From positions 186,001 to 250,000 of the forward strand of contig NZ_AP022314.1 in assembly GCF_009936235.1 (NCBI RefSeq): 64,000 nt of DNA, in the 5' to 3' direction. Positions 16,696-24,162 of this stretch are shown here, piece by piece (position 1 is the first letter of the stretch; each line of letters begins with the position of its first letter). The stretch is from Mycobacterium xenopi (lineage in GTDB: Bacteria; Actinomycetota; Actinomycetes; Mycobacteriales; Mycobacteriaceae). The translations under genes were made by a program, and so were the position numbers. Below the pieces are notes generated by a model. That model ran no database searches. It worked only from the letters and a program-made list of their open reading frames with translations, and had not been told where the DNA came from.

Positions 16696-16784
16696 AGTTG
16701 CCTCAGCCACGGCCGCTGGCGGTCTCCTCAGTAGCTGGCCCGCACGATGGCTCATCCGCAGACCGTTGCGCTGCCCCTTCTTAA

Positions 16785-18056
16785 TCAGGCAACTCGCCTC
16801 ACCCGCACGAGATTCTCCACAAGATCGGCGGCTTTGGCCACGCCTTCGGCGGGTTTGCTCATCCGGCTCGCGAGTTCCCGGGCGCGCGCGACGTACTGGG
16901 GTTCCAAAATGGTGCGCAAGTCGGCGACCAAGGTTCGCTCAGTGACCGCCGAAAAGCGGCGTGCGGTGCCAACTTTCAATCGTTTGACCTGAGCACCCCA
17001 CAGCGTCTGGTTGAGGTCCGTGGGAAGAATCAACGTGGGCACTCCTGCGCGCAGTCCGAGCGCAGTGGTGCCCGCGCCGCCGTGGTGCACCACCGCGCGG
17101 CAGGCGGGGAAGATAGCCGCGAAGTTGGCCGCGGCGACCACCTTGACGTGGTCCATATGCGGGGCGTGGCTGAAGTCGGTTGATCCGCCGCAGAACAGCG
17201 CCCGCTCGCCTAGCTGCGCGCAGGCCGCGCCGATCATGGTGAGGGTGTCGGCCGGTGATTCGACCGGGATGCTGCCGAACCCGAAGAAGATCGGCGGTGT
17301 TCCTGCGGCGATCCACGAGGCGATCTCGTCATCGGCATCGGTCGGTAATTCCAACGTCAGTGTGCCAACAAACGGTCGTCGGTCACCAAATTTCGCCCAT
17401 TCGGTCGCCAGCCCCGGAAAGCACACCTCGTCGTAAGCCTGGATTTCGAGGGCTGCGCGCTTCGCGATCCGACGCGGCCAGGGGCCGGTTTCTTTCGGCA
17501 GTCCGAGTTCTCGGCGCTGGGCTTGTTCGATTTTCTTGGCCGCACCGCCCCAAGACAGCAACTCGTATAGCGTCATCGCAGAGCGGCCCAGTGATGGGGG
17601 CACGAACGGCACAAGCTGGCCGTTGGCACGCATCGGGAACCAGTGCAGCGTGACTAACGGAAGGTCGTAGTGCTCTGCAACGTTGGCAGCGAGAATCTCG
17701 AAACCGATATTGCTTGCGAGTAGGAGGTCGGCTCCATCGGCCAACGATGTCAGCGTCCTGCTCATCTCCCCCCAAGCGCTAAGAGGGCCTGAAATTTCGC
17801 GCCACAGGTCTCTCAGAGTCTGGATCTTCCAGGGGCTGCGAAAGAAACACGTCCAGAAGTTCCGGTAGGAGTCCATGAAAGCCTGCAACTCCGGTCCATA
17901 AGGGACTGCTGTAAGGCCAGCAGATTCGGCGAACTTGACGTAATCCGGAGGGACTGCAATGCGAACGTCATGCCCGCGACGTTGCAGTTCACGGCCGACG
18001 GCGGCGCAGGGCTCGACCTCGCCACGACTTCCCCAGCTCGACAGCGCAAATTTCAT
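16785..18056 (-). CDS. RtfA/Gtf-family glycosyltransferase (GPL type), copy 1
   Basis: A 423-residue GT1-family enzyme of the RtfA/GtfA/GtfB group that glycosylates GPL lipopeptides. The N-terminal acceptor domain starts MKFALSSWGSRGEVEPCAAVGREL, and the C-terminal donor domain carries GTPPIFFGFGSIPVESP and the nucleotide-sugar loop VVHHGGAGTTALGLRAG. The start at 18056 (GGAGG 9 bases upstream) is preferred over 18080. Adjacent to the epimerase and family-3 acyltransferase, the usual GPL setting. The transferred sugar cannot be read from sequence. Confidence 0.9.
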   Translation of the reverse strand: MKFALSSWGSRGEVEPCAAVGRELQRRGHDVRIAVPPDYVKFAESAGLTAVPYGPELQAFMDSYRNFWTCFFRSPWKIQTLRDLWREISGPLSAWGEMSRTLTSLADGADLLLASNIGFEILAANVAEHYDLPLVTLHWFPMRANGQLVPFVPPSLGRSAMTLYELLSWGGAAKKIEQAQRRELGLPKETGPWPRRIAKRAALEIQAYDEVCFPGLATEWAKFGDRRPFVGTLTLELPTDADDEIASWIAAGTPPIFFGFGSIPVESPADTLTMIGAACAQLGERALFCGGSTDFSHAPHMDHVKVVAAANFAAIFPACRAVVHHGGAGTTALGLRAGVPTLILPTDLNQTLWGAQVKRLKVGTARRFSAVTERTLVADLRTILEPQYVARARELASRMSKPAEGVAKAADLVENLVRVRRVA

Positions 18057-18121
18057 CGTGGGAAATCCTCCCTTTTTCACTCCCCCCGGCAGTTCAAATC
18101 AGTGTGCTGTCAACGCAACCA

Positions 18122-19237
18122 TCACGTTCGATCGGAGGACTTTCCGGGTAGATGGTCGGGTTTAGTTGTCTCACAGAGAGATCCATGCTGTTCGTCGATC
18201 CATTCAAGCAGTGAGTGCAGGCCATCATCAAGCGTCCATTTCGGCTGCCAGTCCAGCTCGGCCTTCGCGGCCACGATGTCGCAACTGGCGGCGCGTACAT
18301 CACCGTCGCGGAATTTAGGGACGACGATCGGTTCCGGAGCCTTGCAGATCGCGGCGATCTTTTGAGCGAGTTCGAGGATCGTGGTCGCGACGCCCGACCC
18401 GATGTCAAGGCAGCGAGTCGCAGGCCGCTGCACCGTAGTTAACAGTGCGTCAACGACATCATCGATAAAGACGAAGTCGCGCACAATCCGGCCGTCTTCA
18501 TAGACCTCCAACGGACGACGCTCACGCGCCAACCGCGCGAAAAGAGTGACTATGCCTGTGTACGCATTGGTCAGCGATTGGCCCGGCCCGTAGACATTCT
18601 GCAGCCGCAACACACTCAGATCGGTGTCGCGGGCAGCAGTCCACGCCCCCAACATGTGCTCCTGCGCGAGCTTGGTTGCGGCGTAAATGTTGGTGGGCCT
18701 GGGCTCGGTTCGGCCCGCGCAGCTCGGAAGTGGCACTGCCGGCTCGCCTTTCGGCCCTTGGGGATCCCAGATACCAGCCGACAGTTGGGCGTGGCTGCGC
18801 GGCGGCGGATAGAAAACTTCTGCGCCACATTGCCAAGCGCCCTCGCCATACACAGCCCTTGAAGACGCGAGGACGAACTGGTCGGGCACCCACGCTGAGC
18901 GGCTCAGAGCGTCAAGAAGCTGGGCAGTACCCACCACGTTTACCGAACCATGGCGCGTCGCATGGGTGAGCGACTGCCCCGTTCCGGTCTCGGCCGCCAA
19001 ATGGACGATCTGAGAAGGCCGAAACAAACGAAGCACCGCATCCAAGTCAGGGCCATGGGTGACATCGCCGGTGAACAACCGCACCGAAGGCGTCAGGTTG
19101 AGCGCTCTTCCATCAGCGTGCACTTGCGGATGCAAGACGTCCATCACAGCGACGTCATAACCGGCTTCGACGAGACGGCGCGCGAGTGCGGACCCGATAA
19201 ACCCTGCCCCACCGGTGACGAGGACGGACGTTGACAA
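18122..19237 (-). CDS. NAD-dependent sugar epimerase (dTDP-L-rhamnose 4-epimerase type)
   Basis: A 371-residue extended SDR. It has VTGGAGFIGSALARRLVEAG at the N-terminus, VHLAAETGTGQS, the catalytic YAATK, LRLQNVYGPGQS and RDFVFIDDVVDA. The Pro-rich insertion around residues 140-175 is like that in WbiB-type dTDP-L-rhamnose 4-epimerases that make dTDP-6-deoxy-L-talose, the sugar on the allo-threonine of GPLs. It lies between a glycosyltransferase and acyltransferase, as in known GPL loci. Two degenerate fragments of the same gene occur at 16555 and 20785. Confidence 0.85.
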   Translation of the reverse strand: MSTSVLVTGGAGFIGSALARRLVEAGYDVAVMDVLHPQVHADGRALNLTPSVRLFTGDVTHGPDLDAVLRLFRPSQIVHLAAETGTGQSLTHATRHGSVNVVGTAQLLDALSRSAWVPDQFVLASSRAVYGEGAWQCGAEVFYPPPRSHAQLSAGIWDPQGPKGEPAVPLPSCAGRTEPRPTNIYAATKLAQEHMLGAWTAARDTDLSVLRLQNVYGPGQSLTNAYTGIVTLFARLARERRPLEVYEDGRIVRDFVFIDDVVDALLTTVQRPATRCLDIGSGVATTILELAQKIAAICKAPEPIVVPKFRDGDVRAASCDIVAAKAELDWQPKWTLDDGLHSLLEWIDEQHGSLCETTKPDHLPGKSSDRT

Positions 19238-19519
19238 GAGCCGAGGCCTCCGGTTCCTTCTTGGTGCAATTACATGACCAACGCGTTAGCGGAGAGCGCA
19301 ATCCGAGCGGATCATATCGGCTCCCTGATTACCATCATCCCCGCGGGTCGCATCCTGCAGACCGGTATGGATAAACGTGTTCCGCTGCGTGACTGGATGA
19401 CAGCCAGCGCCCGACGTCGACTTCTGTCGAGCAGCACTGCGGTTGGATGAACGGGGTACAAAATTCCCTGACCTCTATAGAGTCATCCAACGCAGGCTGA
19501 AGCGCTACGGAAGGCAAGC
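19238..19519. promoter_or_regulatory. Divergent promoter region of epimerase and acyltransferase
   Basis: The two genes are divergently transcribed across 282 bases. A CTCTATAGAG palindrome at 19473-19482 lies 37 bases before the acyltransferase ATG and contains a TATAGA-like -10. No gene is present. Confidence 0.4.
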
Positions 19520-20692
19520 ATGAAACTCGGGCAGGCATTCGATCCGAGAAGAAACGCGCTGAACGCGTGGCGGCTAACTTTGGCGACCGGAGTGATCCTC
19601 TGGCACTCGTTCCCACTCACCGGCCACCACATCGCATTCCAGCCAGTTCACCAGCTTCTCCGTGATGCATGGGTTGACGGGTTCTTTGCGATCTCCGGAT
19701 TCCTCATCACTTGGAGCTGGCTCAGCAACCCGCGGCTGTGCACCTATCTCGTTGCTCGAGGCCTTCGTATCCTTCCCGGGTTGTGGCTCTGCCTGATCAT
19801 CACCGCGTTTGTCATCGCCCCGGTCAGCGTGGCGATTCAGGGCGGTCCAGCCGCCAAGCTGCTGCTATCCCGCGCACCACTCGAGTACGTTCTAAAAAAT
19901 TGCGCAGTGCTGATGGCTCAACTCGATGTCGGCGGGACACCGCGCGGGGTTTTATTTGCAGGCAACTGGAACGGTTCTCTCTGGACCCTGATATTTGAGG
20001 TGTTGTGCTACATCGCGGTTGCTGTTCTGGGCCTAGTTGGGCTCCTCAATCGTCGCTGGTTCATCCCTGCCGCCTTGGCGTTGATGCTCTTCTGGTCGAC
20101 CCGGCTGCCACCGTGGTACCTCTTCGCTGAAAACCCAGCAGCCCCGCAGCAGCATGTCGACGCTGCAAAATCCTTAGCGGTAGCGGAGGCGTCTGCAGCT
20201 CGGCTATTCACCATGTTTTTCGCCGGCGCGCTTCTTTACCAGTTCAGAAACGTCATTCCTGCTCGATGGTCACTCGTCGCAGTATGCTTTGCCGTCGTCA
20301 TCGCGGCCTCTGCGCTGCCTAATTACCGGCTGATCGGTGCGATTCCACTGGCTTACGCGATCATCGTTTCAGGGACGCTCATCCGCCACAAGCGCTTGAG
20401 ACTACGGACAGACTTCTCCTACGGCGTATACATTTACGCCTTCCCGGTTCAGCAGTTGCTGATAATTGGAGGGCTCGGCACTGTGAATCCGATTGTGTTT
20501 GCAATCATCGCAGCCATCGCCACCTTCCCGCTGGCGGCACTTAGCTGGTTCCTAGTCGAGAAGCCCGCATTGTCTCTAAAAGCGCGCCTAAAACAGAAAA
20601 GTATTGCCAAGTCGGCCGAGCGTGGACCGACACAGCCGGTTCCAGGCCCAGACCAGCCGGAACTCGCTGAACCACATCACCCTGGTCAATAA
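19520..20692 (+). CDS. Family-3 (OafA/YrhL-like) membrane acyltransferase, Atf1-like
   Basis: A 390-residue integral membrane protein with about ten hydrophobic segments. The N-terminal part has the family signature (NAWRLTLATGVILWHSFPLTGHH, with the catalytic His; then DGFFAISGFLITWSWL). Family members O-acetylate or acylate cell-surface sugars. In GPL loci the corresponding gene atf1 acetylates the 6-deoxytalose, so the neighbouring epimerase fits well. A GGAAGG ribosome site is 8 bases upstream. Confidence 0.88.
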   Translation: MKLGQAFDPRRNALNAWRLTLATGVILWHSFPLTGHHIAFQPVHQLLRDAWVDGFFAISGFLITWSWLSNPRLCTYLVARGLRILPGLWLCLIITAFVIAPVSVAIQGGPAAKLLLSRAPLEYVLKNCAVLMAQLDVGGTPRGVLFAGNWNGSLWTLIFEVLCYIAVAVLGLVGLLNRRWFIPAALALMLFWSTRLPPWYLFAENPAAPQQHVDAAKSLAVAEASAARLFTMFFAGALLYQFRNVIPARWSLVAVCFAVVIAASALPNYRLIGAIPLAYAIIVSGTLIRHKRLRLRTDFSYGVYIYAFPVQQLLIIGGLGTVNPIVFAIIAAIATFPLAALSWFLVEKPALSLKARLKQKSIAKSAERGPTQPVPGPDQPELAEPHHPGQ

Positions 20693-20784
20693 TTTTTGCA
20701 GCGATCCAGCACGGCGCTGCGATTTCCCGCTAGCCCCTTGGAGGCATGGTGGTTGAAGAGCGCTGGGATGTCGTGGGGTCGGCG

Positions 20785-20850
20785 CCTAGGCTTCGACGAG
20801 ACGGCGCGACAACGCGGATCGGCTAGGTCCCGCAGCGGTGACGATCACAA
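20785..20850 (-). pseudogene. Second decayed fragment of the sugar epimerase gene
   Basis: The stretch from GGCTTCGACGAGACGGCGCG onward matches the N-terminal coding end of the intact epimerase (19165-19225) with about 75-80% identity by eye. Only about 65 bases survive. It lies directly before the leader of glycosyltransferase copy 2. Confidence 0.55.
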
Positions 20851-20884
20851 ACGACCGCCCAAGACTTTTTGGATTTCAGTCCAA

Positions 20885-20975
20885 TAGCGCCGGATATTCG
20901 GTTATGTTGCAGCGCGGCTTAGCCCGAAGCACTCCCACTTTCATTCCGAACGTAGGGAAAGTGAAAGGTCGCGCG
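20885..20975 (+). promoter_or_regulatory. Duplicated glycosyltransferase leader, copy a
   Basis: A leader also found before 57392 and 58811 and in the mosaic at 50575. Shared parts are a TATTCGGTTATGTTGC segment (a TAnnnT -10-like TATGTT at 20903-20908), a TTTCATTCCGAACG block, and an AGTGAAAGG ribosome site ending 7 bases before the ATG at 20976. Confidence 0.6.
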
Positions 20976-22247
20976 ATGAGATTCGTGCTAGCAAGCTGGG
21001 GGAGCCGCGGCGATATCGAGCCCTTCGTCGTAGTAGGCCGTGAATTGGAGCGCCGCGGACATGACGTGCGCATGACCGTCCCCCCTGATCAAGTTGGTTT
21101 CGCTGAGGCGGCTGGACTTACGGCGGTGCCCGGCGGGCTGAAAATTAAAGAGTGGCTGGATGTGCACGCGGACTTCTGGACCTGCTTGTTACGCACGCCG
21201 TGGAAGTTCTGGGAGCTCAACCGCTTGTGGCGCGAAGTTGGGGAACTTATCAGCCGGTGCTGGAAGCAGATGAGCGCACCGCTGATGTCGCTGGCTGACG
21301 GAGCCGACTTGCTGTTCACCAACGTGGGTTTCGAGCAACCCGCTATCAATATCGCCGAGTATTACGGCATTCCGTTGGCTACATTGCATTACCGCCCGAT
21401 ACGGGTCAACGGTCAGATGGTTCCAATCCTGCCGTCCTCGTTGGCGCGCTTCGCCATGACGGTGGATGAGTGGCTGTCCTGGCGCTGGGCCAAGAAGGTC
21501 GACAACGCGCAGCGTCGGGAACTACGGCTGCCGAAATCCGCTGGTCCCCCGTCGCGGCGCATCGCTGAGCGCGGGTGGCTGGAAATTCAGGCCTACGACG
21601 AGGTTTGCGTTCCCGGACTGGCCGCCGAGTGGGCAAAATTTGACGGTCGGCGGCCCTTTGTCGGCGCACTGACGATGGAGTCGCCAACAGAGGCCGACGA
21701 CGAAGTCGCGTCATGGATCGCCTCTGGCCTGCCGCCGATTTATTTCGGGTTTGGCAGCATGCCGGTCGAGTCTGCCGCCGGCACGCTGGCCATGATCAGC
21801 AAACGCCTGCGCGCAGCTAGGGCAGCGGGCGTTGGTGTGCGCCGGCTGGAGCGATTTCAGTCACGTCCCCCCATCCCCGACCACGTCAAGGTGGTGGCTG
21901 CGGTGAACTTCGCGGCGGTCTTTCCCGCCTGCCGCGCAATCGTGCACCACGGCGGTGCCGGCACGCTCGCCGCAGCCATGCGTGCCGGAGTCCCCCAGTT
22001 GATCCTGGCGATGATGGCAGATCATTTGATGTGGGCGGCTCAGCTCAAACGACTGAAAGTCGGGTCTGGCCAGCGGTTTTCGGCTACGACGGAGAAATCA
22101 CTGGTCGCAGACCTCCGCCGCGTCCTGGCCCCGCAATATTCCGCCCGGGCCCGAGAGATCGCCACCCGGATGAGTAAACCCGCCGAGAGTGTTGCGGCCA
22201 CCGCAGACCTTGTCGAGCGGTTGGCCGTCTCGCGTCGGGTTGGCTGA
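20976..22247 (+). CDS. RtfA/Gtf-family glycosyltransferase, copy 2 (local compensated frameshift)
   Basis: About 423 residues, MRFVLASWGSRGDIEPFVVVGREL at the N-terminus and IVHHGGAGTLAAAMRAG in the donor domain. Between about 21801 and 21885 the protein reads SKRLRAARAAGVGVRRLERFQSRPP where all paralogues have SAACAQLGERALVC-type sequence. The expected residues are found in the +1 frame of the same DNA, so a +1 and a later +2 indel have replaced about 25 residues and restored the frame. The altered stretch lies in the donor domain and may cripple the enzyme, unless the indels are sequencing errors. Start chosen from the shared leader. Confidence 0.85.
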   Translation: MRFVLASWGSRGDIEPFVVVGRELERRGHDVRMTVPPDQVGFAEAAGLTAVPGGLKIKEWLDVHADFWTCLLRTPWKFWELNRLWREVGELISRCWKQMSAPLMSLADGADLLFTNVGFEQPAINIAEYYGIPLATLHYRPIRVNGQMVPILPSSLARFAMTVDEWLSWRWAKKVDNAQRRELRLPKSAGPPSRRIAERGWLEIQAYDEVCVPGLAAEWAKFDGRRPFVGALTMESPTEADDEVASWIASGLPPIYFGFGSMPVESAAGTLAMISKRLRAARAAGVGVRRLERFQSRPPIPDHVKVVAAVNFAAVFPACRAIVHHGGAGTLAAAMRAGVPQLILAMMADHLMWAAQLKRLKVGSGQRFSATTEKSLVADLRRVLAPQYSARAREIATRMSKPAESVAATADLVERLAVSRRVG

Positions 22248-22387
22248 TCAACGACAAAGTGACTGACGTCCCGTCGATACGCCGGCACGTGAGCAGTAGC
22301 AAGGCGGTGCCACAGCGCCGAGTCAGGGTCAACACGTTCGGCTGATGCGCATCTGGTTACTCTGGCCGATGACTGGGAGGTGAGCGG

Positions 22388-23500
22388 GTGGGTGTGGTCG
22401 TCGATGGACGCGCGGTTGATCGGACGAACCTTCATCGTGTCTGGAAAGTAGTTCTCGTCGGCATCGCAGTCATCGTGGCCATCGCCTGCTGCTTCGTTCC
22501 GGTCATCGCCGTCGCACTCGGTTTATTTGTAGTGTTGCTGCTATGCGCACGCTTGGTTTATCCGCGTCGTGACCGCTACATTCCCAACTTATACGCCCGC
22601 GACATCGACACCTACGATCCCGAATATCGTGCGTTTATCAGGGGCACCATCTCAAATCTCCGGCGACACCGTATCCGAAGTCACACCCTATTGTGGGAAG
22701 CAGCACAGCTGCCCGCAGCGAGCATTGATAATGCTCAGGAATTATTGCTCGATCTAGGAGTCTGGATCGGCTGGTCGACAAGGCTCATATCTGACGTTTG
22801 CGGCCGCACGGTATACGGCTTCGACACGTTTTCCGGACTGGTAGAAGACTGGGAACTCGAAGACCTAACCGTCCTCAAGCGGGGATCTTTTTCGCTGTCA
22901 CAACCGCTCGCACAACGTTTTGTCCGAGATACCGGCGTGACGTTGCACGACGGCGTGCCGGACGCGCTCGGCCGTAACGTCGAGTTCATAAAAGGCAGCA
23001 CCTATGACACGTTGGCGCCATTTCTAGCCGAACGGCCCGGTGCTCCGATCCGGCTTTTCCACATGGATTTGGATACATATGAAAGTTGCCTGCACGCGCT
23101 AGAAACCTGTAAGGATCGATTCGTCGAAGGATCCATCCTGGTCTTTGACGAGTACCTCGTCACCAGCAGCGAAATGCGCGCGTTCTACGAGTTTCAGCGC
23201 CGCTACCAGCTAGAATGGCGCTATCGCGCTTGGGGCCTCGAGATCATGGAAATGAATATCGAGATGATTCCTGGACGCTGGAAGCGCTTGTGGTATTACT
23301 TCACGGCCATTGCATTCTATTGGTTGCTTGCAGACGGTCGCTATGTATGGATGCCCTTCAGCAAGCGTTTCTGGAGATTCTGGCTCGGCGCGCCTTTAAG
23401 CGACATCGTCTTCATGCTGGGCGCTGCCGGCCAGCGGAAGTCGGTCAGCCTGGAGATTACCGGCCTAGGGAAACTCGAACGGGAACGCGATCGCATCTAG
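22388..23500 (+). CDS. Membrane-anchored TylF/MycF-like O-methyltransferase
   Basis: A 370-residue protein starting at GTG. Residues about 20-55 form one or two transmembrane segments (VVLVGIAVIVAIACCFVPVIAVALGLFVVLL written in part). The remainder is a TylF-type class I SAM methyltransferase: LLLDLGVWIGWSTRLISDVC is the SAM loop, VYGFDTFSGLVEDWE follows, and FHMDLDTYESCLHALE and LVFDEYLV are metal-binding-type Asp/Glu segments. Such enzymes O-methylate deoxysugars. The anchor would hold it at the membrane where GPL assembly occurs. It lies directly after glycosyltransferase copy 2. Confidence 0.82.
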   Translation: MGVVVDGRAVDRTNLHRVWKVVLVGIAVIVAIACCFVPVIAVALGLFVVLLLCARLVYPRRDRYIPNLYARDIDTYDPEYRAFIRGTISNLRRHRIRSHTLLWEAAQLPAASIDNAQELLLDLGVWIGWSTRLISDVCGRTVYGFDTFSGLVEDWELEDLTVLKRGSFSLSQPLAQRFVRDTGVTLHDGVPDALGRNVEFIKGSTYDTLAPFLAERPGAPIRLFHMDLDTYESCLHALETCKDRFVEGSILVFDEYLVTSSEMRAFYEFQRRYQLEWRYRAWGLEIMEMNIEMIPGRWKRLWYYFTAIAFYWLLADGRYVWMPFSKRFWRFWLGAPLSDIVFMLGAAGQRKSVSLEITGLGKLERERDRI

Positions 23501-23890
23501 GACCGAGTAGCGCCCTCGGACTGCTGCGTCAGGCCTTGCCCGGGCCGGCCCCGAACGGACCCACGATGACGGAGCGATCGGCGCAGGCTGAGACCTTGGG
23601 TCGATGCGGGTTGAGGCGCAGTAGCCGCCGAGGTTGCGCTCGGCCGCGGAAATATGAGGCGCTACAAAAGTATTGTCACTCTGCGCTGGCTTGCCTGAAG
23701 GCCACCAACAAAGCCGTTGCTGCAGGGCACAGCGGCAACATCGGCGCCGAACCCCATAACTTGCACCAATAGCCCAGCTGTGTCATGGCTCACACACCGT
23801 AACTTTTTCCAAAGCCAGGACCGAAGTTATTGGACAACAGTAAGGTTTGACAAGTTCCACGCGTGTCAAGTAGACGGTCTGGGGGAACCA
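23501..23890. promoter_or_regulatory. Region upstream of the MbtH-NRPS operon
   Basis: No gene is recognisable. At 23847-23869 TTGACA and TGTCAA form an inverted repeat around an 11-base spacer; the TTGACAAGT string recurs at 60751 just before the second NRPS. TTGACA could serve as a -35 element. Confidence 0.4.
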
Positions 23891-24118
23891 GTGGGCATCA
23901 ATCCGTTCGACGACGACAACGGTAACTTTCTCGTCTTGCTCAACGACGAGGAGCAACACAGCCTGTGGCCGTTCGCTGATGTTTCAGCTGGCTGGCGAGT
24001 GGTGTACGGCGAAGCAGGCCGTGCTGCATGTCTGCACTACGTCGAACAGAATTGGACGGATATACGGCCGAAGAGTCTGCGTGAGAGGCTGGCAGGGAGC
24101 CGGGGTATCGATAACTAA
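23891..24118 (+). CDS. mbtH: MbtH-like protein
   Basis: A 75-residue protein starting at GTG, with GGGGGA 5 bases upstream. It shows NPFDDDNGNFLVLLNDEEQHSLWP, SAGWRVVYGE and the closing ACLHYVEQNWTDIRPKSLRE. MbtH-like proteins bind NRPS A domains and are needed for their folding or activity. All three family Trp residues are present, but one residue is missing between LWP and FADV compared with the usual LWPxFA. It lies 44 bases before the giant NRPS, the normal GPL arrangement. Confidence 0.92.
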   Translation: MGINPFDDDNGNFLVLLNDEEQHSLWPFADVSAGWRVVYGEAGRAACLHYVEQNWTDIRPKSLRERLAGSRGIDN

Positions 24119-24162
24119 CAACCGGTTACCGAAAACTAAACCGTCCGGGTTCTGGGAGTTCA

